This document shows, one piece after another, positions 13,311 to 22,019 of a DNA stretch of 22,247 nt. The stretch is from Cyanobacteria bacterium UBA11153. Its GTDB lineage: Bacteria; Cyanobacteriota; Cyanobacteriia; Cyanobacteriales; Coleofasciculaceae. A model generated the notes under the pieces. The model was not told where the DNA came from, ran no database searches, and saw only the letters and a list, made by a program, of their open reading frames with translations. The position numbers were made by a program, and so were the translations under genes. How positions within the stretch are numbered: the first letter of the stretch is position 1; each line of letters opens with the position of its first letter. Where the stretch lies: assembly GCA_003511885.1 (NCBI GenBank), contig DOIX01000181.1, forward strand, positions 1 through 22,247. Reading direction: 5' to 3'.

Positions 13311-16300
13311 TTATGTTTTCACATTACAACTTACTTTTTTATCGGGATGGGTAGCAATAAAATCTTTTAGCCACTCGCAGCCTTGATTTAACAGTTTTTC
13401 TAAAGTTTCAATCGGCCATTTTTCGACTATTCCGTTGTTTCCTGCCGCTACAATTTCCTCTCCATTGGGTGTAAAACTCAGACTCACGGTTTTCTGCCAA
13501 TTACCCTTAAATTCAGCACGTTGTTCTCCTGATAAATTCCAGATACTGACTATTGAATTATTTCCACCAATTGCGATTAATTTACCATCTGGACTAAAAT
13601 CAGCTACAGTGGCTTGAGTTATAGGTAATTGAGTTCCATTCCAGTTATCCCCCTGTTCAGTCCAAAGTTTGACAGTGTTATCTTCTCCTATAGTAACGAT
13701 ATGACTATTGTCTGGACTAAACTTTACTACTAATACTCCAGTTTTATGAGCTTTCAACTCTCGATGATTTATAATCTTATCCTCAGAGTACTTCCATAAT
13801 TTTACCGTGCCATCATCTGCACCAGTAGCAATGAACTGTCCATCATGACTAATACTCAAAGTATTAACTATATTTTGTAGATTATTTAAGGGAATTTCGT
13901 TCGACCCTGAGAGTTCCCAAAAGCTAGCTTTACCATCTGATTTCAGAATGAGACAAGACTTCTTATCTGGACTGAGAATCACTTTTGTAGCCTTAGAATC
14001 TGTTTCCCGTGGACTTCCTAACTGATCGCCTGATAAATCCCAACGCCGTACCGTTCCTTCTGGATCGACAGTAGCTATAGTTTTACCATCAGGACTAAGA
14101 CTGATATCTATCACATTGCCCGGATTCTCCTGTAAATCTATTTTTCCCTTTGTCTCAATATCTCGAAGTTCTATAGTGCGATCGTCTTTGAGAAGAACCA
14201 AACGTTGTCTATCATCAGCGGTGACACCTATAGCAATCTTCTCAATATTTTGAGCGGTATGAATAAATTGAAATTCATTTTCAATGTTATCTAGTTTCCA
14301 GAAGCGAACTGTGCCATCGAACCCTCCCGTAGACAAATACTTTCCATCCGGGCTAAAACTGACACTATATACTCGCTTATCATGACCGTTTAATTCAGCA
14401 ACCTCATCAGGGGGGTTACTTGATAAATCCCATAGTTTTACTGTACCACTTTCTCCTGCTGTGGCAATTAATTTTCCATCTGTTGGTCTGAAACTTAGGC
14501 TAAAAATCTTCTTGTCACCAGTCGGCCATGAAAAAATTTTAGAATTTTTATCCAAATTCCAGACTGCTACTGTGCCATTCCTTCCTGCCGTAGCAATAGT
14601 TTGATTATCTGGACTAAAATTTACATTTTCTATTCCACCTTGCTGATTGTCAAATAAAGGCTTTATCTTGTCCCCTGACTCATTCCATAATTCTAATTTA
14701 CCTCCTTTTTCGGCTGCAGCAATGGTTTTCCCATCAGGACTAAAAACTACACGTTCAACTTTATTACTAGCATTGGTTAGACTAGTTGGACTAGGTATGA
14801 ACGGACGTGAGGTAAGATCCCAAAGTTTAACTAAACCCTCATTACCTCCTGCTGTGGCAAGGGTTTTACCATCTGGACTCAAACTAATACTGAGTACTTC
14901 TCCTTCATCATAAGCCTTCAATGGTGAACCAATAGGCTGCAATAGTAAAACTCGCGGCTGGTTTTTCTCTTCCCACTCCCAGAATCGGACTGTACCATTG
15001 TCTCCAGAAGTAATAATAAATTGCTCCTTCGGACTAAAAGTTACATTCCTTATATTACCCTGATTAGCCTCTGTAAAAAATCTTACTTGGCCTAATTGAT
15101 TCCGGATTCGCACTGTACCGTCTTCCCCAGAGGTAGCAATCCACCGCCCATCCGGACTAAAACTCACATTCCGAACTGGGGCTTTATGTTCTTGGTGATA
15201 ATTGCGTTCGTATATGTTGTATAGAATCTTTTGTAAAGCGTATATAGGACTGGTAGGATAGTCTTTCCGACTGTTTTTAATAATCAGATTATTCAATTCT
15301 TTGCCAGCATGGACGGATTTAACTAGTGCATCTAATTCTTTTGATTCAAACTGTTTTAAAGCATCTAAAGCTTCATTCTTTATACGTTCAATTGCTCCTG
15401 CTAGTTTATCTGTGGAATCTACTGGAGGTCTAATTGAATGTTGTACCACTATGAATATAGCAGTCACAACAAACAAAATTAACAACAGAGATGGTCGAGG
15501 CAAGTTGCGTCTAAACCACCGCTTGAATATATTGAAATAGGTTGCGATTTCCGTCAGAATCTGTCTAATTATTGAACTCTGCGATCTTGGCTTTGAAGAG
15601 AGAATATCAACCTTGACCCCATTTTCTGAACTCGGCTGGGATTGGGCTTTTACTTCTGGTTTATTTGAAGAATCTATGTTCGGATTTTTATTGGCTTCCA
15701 GATTGAGCGAATTCCGATCAAAAACAGACTCGTATATACGGTTATAAATTATTAATCGTTCCTCCTGCTGAACGATTAATCCCAATCGCATCAACTCCAT
15801 TACTTCTGGACTATCATCAACTCGAACAACTTCACCTTGTAAAATTCGCTGATATAATTCCAGAATACCAGGGTTTAATTTTGCTAAATTTAGAAGGCGA
15901 TCGCGAATTACTCTCAAATATCCTGGTTCCTCTGGATTTTCCCAATCTTCAATTATCTTTTCTCGTACCAGTCTTTCAACCCACTCCGCTTCATTACCAT
16001 CAGGTATGGGAGCTTCTTTATTAGCATTACAGATAATTTCATATAGCTTTTCCGTTAGAAAGGGTTGACCATTTGTCCATTTCAACACCTCTCTAATCAC
16101 AACGTCAGAACTGCTAGCATTTTGGATAAATTCCACAGAAAGAGCTTTTCCTTGCAGGGCAAAAGACAGTCTATTATATTTAGGTTTTTGGTTTCGCTTG
16201 TAATAGCAAAATTCTATAATGTTTAAAAAAATATTTATAGAGAAATTCAGATTGATAATGCTATCAATTTCATCAATGAAAATCACAATTCTTTGCTGTG

Positions 16301-17849
16301 TTGGTTCTCTCTCCAGCAGTACCACTTCAATGAATCGATCCAATCGTTTGGCTGGTGATAGCGATTGATTGAAATCCCACCACCACTTCTTTTTATTAAT
16401 TTGTTGCGATATCTGAAATCTATCTACAAGTTGTCCATAAAAATGGAAATACCACCACTTCTCACCTGACTCACCCTTAAATTTATCAGGGGAACGCCTG
16501 CCATCAATCTGCTGAAGAGTAAGCATTGCACAAGCGATACCTTCCGCTTCTAGTCTTGCCATTACCCGTCGCATCATGTTAGATTGTCTCATTTGCGGGG
16601 AACTCAGGACATAACAAAATCTGCCAGCTTTCAATTCCTCATACAGTTGTTCTTCTGCTTTGTTGTCTATATAGATAGGAGTATAAATAGGTAATACGGG
16701 TGGTGAAACTTCTGAGGGAGATGACAATTTATTCAGTTCAGTTTCAACCCAAGACTCGTTAAAAATTTTCTCGTAAATTCGATTGTAAATCTTTAAGTTG
16801 TCCTCCTGTTTTACCACCAAACCAGATAATCTCAATTCCATGTGTTGTCGATTGTTATTATCAAATCCGATCTTTTTATCCTGCGCCTGTAAAATATCCT
16901 TATAGATTTCCAGGAGTTGACGGGGATTCTGACTCTTGAGAATGCGATCGCGAATTGTTCTGAGATGTGGTGGCTCATCATTTGATTCCCAATTGTTAAT
17001 TAAGTGCGATGTTACTATATCTTGGATAAAAACATCTTCCTTATCAGCTTGTACTGATTTAGGAGAATCGAAGACTATTTTACACAGCTTTTGAGTTAAA
17101 AACGGTTGACCACCTGTCCAGGACAATATATTTTCCAGTACTACGTCGGGACAATCTACTTTCCCTTCTAAGCCTCTAGTTAAAGGTTCGATCTCATTTA
17201 ACTTAAAGCCATCCAGCTCAATAGATTGACCAATGTTAAATGGTGTACCAGTTTGATCTTTTTTCAAATCGTAGGGAGTTGCTACCCCCAATAAGACAAA
17301 ATTCAGGCGTTTGTAGTTTGGTAGGGGATTGTTATGACAATGCCTAAGCCACTCAAAAAAATCATTCCTAAAATCAAACCTAAATATAGAATCAATTTCA
17401 TCAAAAAAAATAATGATTTTCTTAGATATCCGATCTAATAATACTTCCTCAACAAACAGGCTCAATCGAACCGGACAAGATTGCAAATCTTTAGATCTCC
17501 ACCAATTTGATAACTTCGGAGAATCAGAATCCTGAAAATCTTTTAGGTCAAAACCGCTTACTAGTTTGGCAATTACACCCATGTACCACTGTTCTGGTGT
17601 AAGATCAGTGCCACTTCCCGATATATCAATGACAGCGCAAGCAAATTCGTCTTCTTCCAGCTTTTTCATCATTTGTACTGCCAAACTTGTCTTACCCATT
17701 TGCCGGGAATTAAACACATAGCAAAGATTCCCAGCTTTTACGGCTTTATACAAATCATTGTCAGCTTTTCGAGACACGTAGCTGGGGGCATCTTTGTCTA
17801 AATTACCACCAACTTTATAGTTATATTCCCTACCTTCCTCATTACTCAT
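13311..17849 (-). CDS. Double AAA_35 ATPase with membrane helix and 14 WD40 repeats
   Basis: A 1512-residue protein. AAA domain 1 (about 1-370) has a P-loop NSRQMGKTS (Gly52-Lys53-Thr54) and Walker B IIIFFDEID (Asp150-Glu151). AAA domain 2 (about 390-720) keeps Walker B VIFIDEID (Asp526-Glu527), but its P-loop reads SSPQMRQSN, with Arg421-Gln422-Ser423 where GKT is expected, so it probably does not hydrolyse ATP. A membrane helix lies at about 785-808, then a helical segment, then 14 WD40 units (about 885-1485) of the form SFSPDG...TVKLWD, i.e. two seven-bladed propellers, and the typical GCEWL tail. The ATG at 17849 overlaps the upstream stop as ATGA, which I prefer to a TTG six codons earlier. 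It resembles STAND-like sensor ATPases with propellers that detect a ligand. Confidence 0.92.
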   Translation of the reverse strand: MSNEEGREYNYKVGGNLDKDAPSYVSRKADNDLYKAVKAGNLCYVFNSRQMGKTSLAVQMMKKLEEDEFACAVIDISGSGTDLTPEQWYMGVIAKLVSGFDLKDFQDSDSPKLSNWWRSKDLQSCPVRLSLFVEEVLLDRISKKIIIFFDEIDSIFRFDFRNDFFEWLRHCHNNPLPNYKRLNFVLLGVATPYDLKKDQTGTPFNIGQSIELDGFKLNEIEPLTRGLEGKVDCPDVVLENILSWTGGQPFLTQKLCKIVFDSPKSVQADKEDVFIQDIVTSHLINNWESNDEPPHLRTIRDRILKSQNPRQLLEIYKDILQAQDKKIGFDNNNRQHMELRLSGLVVKQEDNLKIYNRIYEKIFNESWVETELNKLSSPSEVSPPVLPIYTPIYIDNKAEEQLYEELKAGRFCYVLSSPQMRQSNMMRRVMARLEAEGIACAMLTLQQIDGRRSPDKFKGESGEKWWYFHFYGQLVDRFQISQQINKKKWWWDFNQSLSPAKRLDRFIEVVLLEREPTQQRIVIFIDEIDSIINLNFSINIFLNIIEFCYYKRNQKPKYNRLSFALQGKALSVEFIQNASSSDVVIREVLKWTNGQPFLTEKLYEIICNANKEAPIPDGNEAEWVERLVREKIIEDWENPEEPGYLRVIRDRLLNLAKLNPGILELYQRILQGEVVRVDDSPEVMELMRLGLIVQQEERLIIYNRIYESVFDRNSLNLEANKNPNIDSSNKPEVKAQSQPSSENGVKVDILSSKPRSQSSIIRQILTEIATYFNIFKRWFRRNLPRPSLLLILFVVTAIFIVVQHSIRPPVDSTDKLAGAIERIKNEALDALKQFESKELDALVKSVHAGKELNNLIIKNSRKDYPTSPIYALQKILYNIYERNYHQEHKAPVRNVSFSPDGRWIATSGEDGTVRIRNQLGQVRFFTEANQGNIRNVTFSPKEQFIITSGDNGTVRFWEWEEKNQPRVLLLQPIGSPLKAYDEGEVLSISLSPDGKTLATAGGNEGLVKLWDLTSRPFIPSPTSLTNASNKVERVVFSPDGKTIAAAEKGGKLELWNESGDKIKPLFDNQQGGIENVNFSPDNQTIATAGRNGTVAVWNLDKNSKIFSWPTGDKKIFSLSFRPTDGKLIATAGESGTVKLWDLSSNPPDEVAELNGHDKRVYSVSFSPDGKYLSTGGFDGTVRFWKLDNIENEFQFIHTAQNIEKIAIGVTADDRQRLVLLKDDRTIELRDIETKGKIDLQENPGNVIDISLSPDGKTIATVDPEGTVRRWDLSGDQLGSPRETDSKATKVILSPDKKSCLILKSDGKASFWELSGSNEIPLNNLQNIVNTLSISHDGQFIATGADDGTVKLWKYSEDKIINHRELKAHKTGVLVVKFSPDNSHIVTIGEDNTVKLWTEQGDNWNGTQLPITQATVADFSPDGKLIAIGGNNSIVSIWNLSGEQRAEFKGNWQKTVSLSFTPNGEEIVAAGNNGIVEKWPIETLEKLLNQGCEWLKDFIATHPDKKVSCNVKT

Positions 17850-19054
17850 TGGGTGATACCAAAACAATAGCAGAAATATTCACGATATAAATTGTTACGG
17901 ATAGTCACTTTATTGTCTTTTAGACACACCAACCCCATACTGTTTAGCTGGAACCTATGCTTCTTTTCTAATCCAACTGGATTGTCTGTGTCAAGTACTT
18001 GTCTCATCGCGTTAAACAATTGTGTACGATCTTTCAGAATCGACCAGAGTTCTTGCAAATAATCGTCATAAATTCCCCCCTCTGTAGCCGCAGTACTTAA
18101 CACTTGATCGACAGTAATTTGCCCGGATTTAATCTTCTCAAAAGCTAAAGTTAACAAATAAGGATGTCCTCCCACCATTGCCATCAATGACTCAATTTTA
18201 CTAGCATCCAAATTCAATTGATACTGCTCGACTAAATTACTTGCCTGATCTCTGGTAAAGTCTAGCAATTCAATGGGTATTCCCACGTTAAAGGGAGATC
18301 GATTAATATCTAGGTCGATGTAAACTTCTGTGGAGTGTACCAACACTAACTTAAGTTTTTTCCAAATTTCGCTATTATTGATATTCTGATACCAATATCG
18401 CAGTAATCCAAAAAAGTCAGGAGCAATGTTGTCATGGGGAAAAATCAGTTCTACTTCAGATAAGACTAGGACTATGGGCTGGTTAATTTGTGCCAATAAG
18501 TACCTTTCAAAGTAGATGGTACAGTTATCGTTACTGCCATAAATATCGTCCCAGTAATCTGCTAACTTATTTTCCAGATCTAATCGTCTGGAAACTATAG
18601 CACAAAACCACTGTAAAAATTGCTTTTTCTCTGTAAAAACTGTTGATTCTGCTTGCTTAAAGCTTATGTATACTGTGCGATAATTTATCTCTTGTACCTT
18701 ATCCAAAATCCGAGAAACTAGTTGAGTTTTTCCCATTTTATCAGAACCTTTAATCCTGATTAAAGCTGTGTTCGGATTCAAAATCTCATTGTAACACTGG
18801 GTTTCAATTGGTGGACGCTCTACATAAATGCTATTGCTTTGTCTTCCTGGTAGCAATAGCGGTTCCTCCACCATTGGCAGTAATGCTGGATTATCTCCAG
18901 GCAAGATTGGTATTATAGGTTGAGGTGACGGTCCTGGTTGAGGTGACGGTCCTGGTTGATTCGTGCGATCCAGTATAAACTCAGAAATCTGTGCTATATT
19001 TGCTAAAACTCCTAATGCACCTATTAAAAAAAGACCTATCGTGATGGGTTCCAT
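17846..19054 (-). CDS. AAA_35-type ATPase with N-terminal membrane segment
   Basis: A 402-residue protein. Residues 4-28 are hydrophobic, probably a membrane anchor. A Pro-rich linker follows (PGPSPQP repeat, about 34-47). The ATPase domain has a P-loop GSDKMGKT (Gly103-Thr110), and the C-terminal part ends in a winged-helix-like segment (FQLNSMGLVCLKDNKVTIRN). The Walker B strand reads VLVLSEVELIF: Ser199 replaces the usual Asp before Glu200, so hydrolysis may be impaired. The ATG at 19054 has AAGGAA upstream, and the TGA overlaps the next ATG by 4 bp, so the two AAA proteins are made together and may form a mixed assembly. Similar domains occur twice in the next protein. Confidence 0.88.
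   Translation of the reverse strand: MEPITIGLFLIGALGVLANIAQISEFILDRTNQPGPSPQPGPSPQPIIPILPGDNPALLPMVEEPLLLPGRQSNSIYVERPPIETQCYNEILNPNTALIRIKGSDKMGKTQLVSRILDKVQEINYRTVYISFKQAESTVFTEKKQFLQWFCAIVSRRLDLENKLADYWDDIYGSNDNCTIYFERYLLAQINQPIVLVLSEVELIFPHDNIAPDFFGLLRYWYQNINNSEIWKKLKLVLVHSTEVYIDLDINRSPFNVGIPIELLDFTRDQASNLVEQYQLNLDASKIESLMAMVGGHPYLLTLAFEKIKSGQITVDQVLSTAATEGGIYDDYLQELWSILKDRTQLFNAMRQVLDTDNPVGLEKKHRFQLNSMGLVCLKDNKVTIRNNLYREYFCYCFGITQ
18918..18959 (-). repeat. 18-bp tandem repeat encoding PGPSPQ units
   Basis: On the plus strand GGTTGAGGTGACGGTCCT occurs twice in perfect tandem followed by GGTTGA. On the coding strand it gives the PGPSPQPGPSPQP linker between the membrane anchor and ATPase domain. 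The perfect identity suggests a recent slippage duplication. Confidence 0.85.
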
Positions 19055-19095
19055 GTTTCTCTAGTTCCTTTAATTCAAAATACACTAATATTCAC

Positions 19096-19572
19096 CTAAA
19101 ATCCAATTACACGACGGATAGTAAAAGATCCGGGAGGAATATACATTAAAGAAGCCGGAGAACTAGTCGCCGTCGGCAGCCAAAACAGCCAAAATATCCC
19201 ATCAAAAACCAAAAAGCCAGTCAAAGACAAAAGTGCATCCTGACTACCACCAAAAAAGCCAATTGCCACACAAATACTTAAAATAGGAAAGAGCAAAAAC
19301 AGCCACCAAATCATCTGCCAGCGAAAAGTATCGCCAGCAGTATTCACCCTAGCTTGTACTGCCATCACGTACCACAATAAAGTAGCTACTACCGACACAA
19401 GAAATACCACAGTTGCTCCTGGTATATAATAATTACTAACCCAAGCCTCAATTCTGGGCACATCCGTGATGCGGATGAGTCGATTTTGATAAATCCAAGG
19501 CTGTACCAAAAACATCAAAACAGCCCCAATTATACTCAAAACAATAATCCGAATAATTTCTCCAGCTTTCAT
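19096..19572 (-). CDS. Four-helix integral membrane protein
   Basis: A 158-residue protein with four predicted membrane helices at about 6-27, 50-72, 85-109 and 112-134, and a short C-terminal tail YIPPGSFTIRRVIGF. I know no named family. It is the first minus-strand gene of the module, 41 bp before the AAA gene and divergent from the lipoprotein. A remnant with the same tail sits directly upstream of the tubulin-like gene, suggesting that this membrane protein family normally accompanies the tubulin-like GTPase and may anchor it to the membrane. The ATG at 19572 has only a weak GGGA ribosome site. Confidence 0.82.
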   Translation of the reverse strand: MKAGEIIRIIVLSIIGAVLMFLVQPWIYQNRLIRITDVPRIEAWVSNYYIPGATVVFLVSVVATLLWYVMAVQARVNTAGDTFRWQMIWWLFLLFPILSICVAIGFFGGSQDALLSLTGFLVFDGIFWLFWLPTATSSPASLMYIPPGSFTIRRVIGF

Positions 19573-19816
19573 TTATCCCTTTAAGTTAAGTCGGCAATAC
19601 GAGAAAGAAAACAGGCAAAGCGCGGGGAATTCTTCTTCCCCCTTACGCTAAACCTCACGCCAATCGCCCCATTATCCCAATTGTAGTACACCCAAAATTT
19701 TCTCTGATGGCAGTCGATCGCAGCGCTAAGGATTCATAAAACTTACCCAGCAACTACTCTTGGTAGAGTTACTGATACGGGGTGCTTTCGCGTAACGCAC
19801 CTGAATGGCATGTCAA

Positions 19817-19864
19817 GGCTAAAAAATAGACTAAAATTAGCCTATACTCCTAAATACCTATAAT
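19817..19864 (+). promoter_or_regulatory. Divergent spacer: inverted repeat and -10 candidates for the lipoprotein gene
   Basis: GGCTAA (19817-19822) and TTAGCC (19837-19842) form a perfect inverted repeat with a 14-nt spacer, abutting TATACT (19843-19848). A perfect TATAAT lies at 19859-19864, only 6 nt before the ATG, so use of that box would give an almost leaderless message. No good -35 box is seen. The inverted repeat could be an operator or chance. The remainder of the 298-bp spacer (19573-19816) holds a GGTGC/GCACC palindrome at 19781-19801 and no gene. Confidence 0.35.
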
Positions 19865-19870
19865 ACTAGC

Positions 19871-21238
19871 ATGATTCGATTCAGATGGCTCATTCTTGCG
19901 ATCGCCACTTTTCTTCTTTTAGTTGCCTGCATACCGAAATCGGTAAATTTAACCTGCGATACATCTTTACCTAATACTCAGCCTCCCCCATCGGATAAAA
20001 TTACAATTGCTATCTATGTAGACGGTACTCCCTCAATGGAAGGCTACGTGAAAAATACTACAAGTCGTTATGTCCAAACCATAGAATTATTGAATAGTAT
20101 TTTAGCAACTGCTGGGAAGCGATCCCAACCTACTTTACAATACTATCGCCTGGGCACAACTATCCAACCCATTACCCGCGAACAATTTCGCCAAGCACAA
20201 TTACCCAAATTTTATGACGGTAGTAACCCTAATTTTCCCCTCCAATCAGTCAGTCAAATCGAAGCAGCTATTACACCACCAGATGAGGGAGATAAACTGT
20301 CAGTTATTATTACCGATTTATATCAAAAAGAAGCAGATACAACCTTACTTAGTCAGAAAATTAAGGAAAATTATCTTAACTCCCAACGCCAAGGATACGC
20401 TGTCGGCATTTTAGCCAGCAAAAGTGAATTTAACGGTACTATTTATGATGTCGGTATAGGAGGGGATAAATTTCCTTATAATACTGAAGGTAAAGAACCA
20501 GAAAAGTGGCATCCATTTTATGTTATTTTTATCGGTCCTGAGACCGATATTGCTTATTACTTCGATAAGTTTGCTAAACTCCGTGAGGAAGAAGACTTGC
20601 CAAAAGATAGTCAATTAGTAATTTTTTCCACATCAATTGTTAGCCAATTAACCCATATTGAAGGCTCTCCCCAACTACCATCTCAGCTTAACAGTCCTCT
20701 CTCTCTCAATGATGGTAATGTCGCAGTAGAAATTAATAATGAACCCATTGAACTTTTAGAAATCGATAAAAACGCCAGCGAAGAATTTCCGATCGAATAT
20801 AGCGTACCATTCAAGCAATTAAGCCACACTTTACCAATTGAATCAAATTCAATTGCCACAAAAATACAAATTCAAACCTTCGATACATTTGACAAAGAAT
20901 TTAAACAATCCACCGATCCTCAACTGGAAAAAGCCATAGAAATCAGTGAATGGAAACTATCAAATTCCCAAAACTTAGATTTTACTACTAAAATTAAATC
21001 GAGTAATTTTCAACAACCAGGAGTTTACTTTTTCCAGGTAGAAGCATTAGTCAAAGATTTGCAAGAACCTAGTTGGTGGAAAGATTGGAATTCAAGTGAA
21101 AACAGTCAAGATGGATCAAAAACTCATAATTTATTAAAATTCTTGGGCGAGTTAAAAACAATTACAATCGATTTAATGAATAGTGAGGGGAATAAATCTA
21201 TTATTGGTCGCTTTTGTTATGGAATTCAGAAAAACTAA
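19871..21238 (+). CDS. Von Willebrand A-like lipoprotein
   Basis: A 455-residue protein with a lipoprotein signal: a hydrophobic stretch and lipobox LVAC (Cys20), so the mature protein should be lipid-anchored on the outer side of the cytoplasmic membrane or in the outer membrane. Residues about 43-230 look like a VWA fold: strand plus metal site ITIAIYVDGTPS (Asp51, Thr53, Ser55, a DxTxS variant of DxSxS) and LSVIITDLY with Asp149. The usual MIDAS threonine between them is not obvious. The C-terminal half (about 270-455) is probably beta-rich with no named match. It is divergent from the membrane protein gene and plausibly the surface-exposed or ligand-binding part of the module. VWA proteins often pair with AAA ATPases. 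Confidence 0.8.
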   Translation: MIRFRWLILAIATFLLLVACIPKSVNLTCDTSLPNTQPPPSDKITIAIYVDGTPSMEGYVKNTTSRYVQTIELLNSILATAGKRSQPTLQYYRLGTTIQPITREQFRQAQLPKFYDGSNPNFPLQSVSQIEAAITPPDEGDKLSVIITDLYQKEADTTLLSQKIKENYLNSQRQGYAVGILASKSEFNGTIYDVGIGGDKFPYNTEGKEPEKWHPFYVIFIGPETDIAYYFDKFAKLREEEDLPKDSQLVIFSTSIVSQLTHIEGSPQLPSQLNSPLSLNDGNVAVEINNEPIELLEIDKNASEEFPIEYSVPFKQLSHTLPIESNSIATKIQIQTFDTFDKEFKQSTDPQLEKAIEISEWKLSNSQNLDFTTKIKSSNFQQPGVYFFQVEALVKDLQEPSWWKDWNSSENSQDGSKTHNLLKFLGELKTITIDLMNSEGNKSIIGRFCYGIQKN

Positions 21239-21281
21239 GTAAATAGCCATAAAAAAATATCTTCACCTCTCCCCCAGCCCC

Positions 21282-21298
21282 TCTCCTGCAAGGGGAGA
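21282..21298. terminator. Hairpin between convergent genes
   Basis: TCTCCT and GGGAGA make a 6-bp stem (one G-T pair) around GCAAG; an alternative CCCCT/AGGGG pairing overlaps it. TTCTGTTTACTTTTG follows on the plus strand. It lies 44 nt after the lipoprotein stop and 31 nt from the Crp-like gene stop, so it may terminate both. Confidence 0.5.
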
Positions 21299-21329
21299 TT
21301 CTGTTTACTTTTGACTTCCTAAAGCGCTA

Positions 21330-22019
21330 CTAACTGGAAATCTGTCCTGCTAAATTAGTAAGTTGCTTAAGATTTATTAGTAATAATGTTTGTGTTCCTA
21401 ATTCAACCTTAATCCAGCCTTTACTTTCTAACTTCTCCATAATTTTTGAGGTATTGTCAACACTAATATCTGTCACTTCTGCTAAATCTTTATAAGGAAT
21501 GTTCAGAATTTCTGTTCCCTGTTTAGTTAATTTTCCATAACTCTCAGCCAAATTAACCAGAGTATTGGCTAACTTAACTGCTGGTGGTTGATGGCGGAGT
21601 TGAAAGCGAAGATTAGTCATCCGCAAGCGTCGCACCATTAATTGCAACATGCGGTGATGTAATTGGGGATCTTTGAAAAGGGTTTGGACAAAACGTTGTG
21701 CAGAAATACTTAATAATTTAACTGGGCAAAGGGCAACCACATCTGTCGAGCGCGGAGATTCATCAAGAATTGCCATTTCGCCAAAAAAATCGCCCTTGCC
21801 CAAAATTGCTAGGGTAACGGCATTATCTCCGTAAAGGCGGCGGACTTTGATCCAGCCAGAGATAATAAAGTAAACTGCATTACCCCAGGCATCTTCCATT
21901 AAAACTGCCCTACCTGCTGGGTACTCGTGTTCTACTGCAACAGATAGGAGCCATTCTAATGTCTCTGGGCTGGATGTATTGAAGAGTGAGAAAAGTTCGC
22001 TAAAAGCTTTGGTTTGCAT
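21330..22019 (-). CDS. Crp/Fnr family transcription regulator
   Basis: A 229-residue protein. The N-terminal cyclic-nucleotide-binding-type beta barrel (about 5-115) includes the turn GDFFGEMAILDESPRSTDVV, equivalent to the phosphate-binding cassette, with the Gly-Glu and Arg-Ser pair kept, so nucleotide binding is possible. A long dimer helix follows (about 125-150), then a C-terminal winged helix-turn-helix (IPYKDLAEVTDISVDNTSKIMEKLESKGWI), the HTH_Crp type. No Fnr cysteine cluster is visible. I start at the ATG at 22019; an in-frame TTG five codons earlier is possible, and neither has a strong ribosome site. It is convergent with the lipoprotein gene and separated by a terminator-like hairpin, so a link with the module is not evident. 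I see no gene in 22020-22247. Confidence 0.9.
   Translation of the reverse strand: MQTKAFSELFSLFNTSSPETLEWLLSVAVEHEYPAGRAVLMEDAWGNAVYFIISGWIKVRRLYGDNAVTLAILGKGDFFGEMAILDESPRSTDVVALCPVKLLSISAQRFVQTLFKDPQLHHRMLQLMVRRLRMTNLRFQLRHQPPAVKLANTLVNLAESYGKLTKQGTEILNIPYKDLAEVTDISVDNTSKIMEKLESKGWIKVELGTQTLLLINLKQLTNLAGQISS

Noticed and set aside
17850..17867. TTG start six codons upstream for the AAA-WD40 protein
   Set aside because: The ATG at 17849 makes a classic ATGA overlap with the preceding stop and starts at the conserved region.
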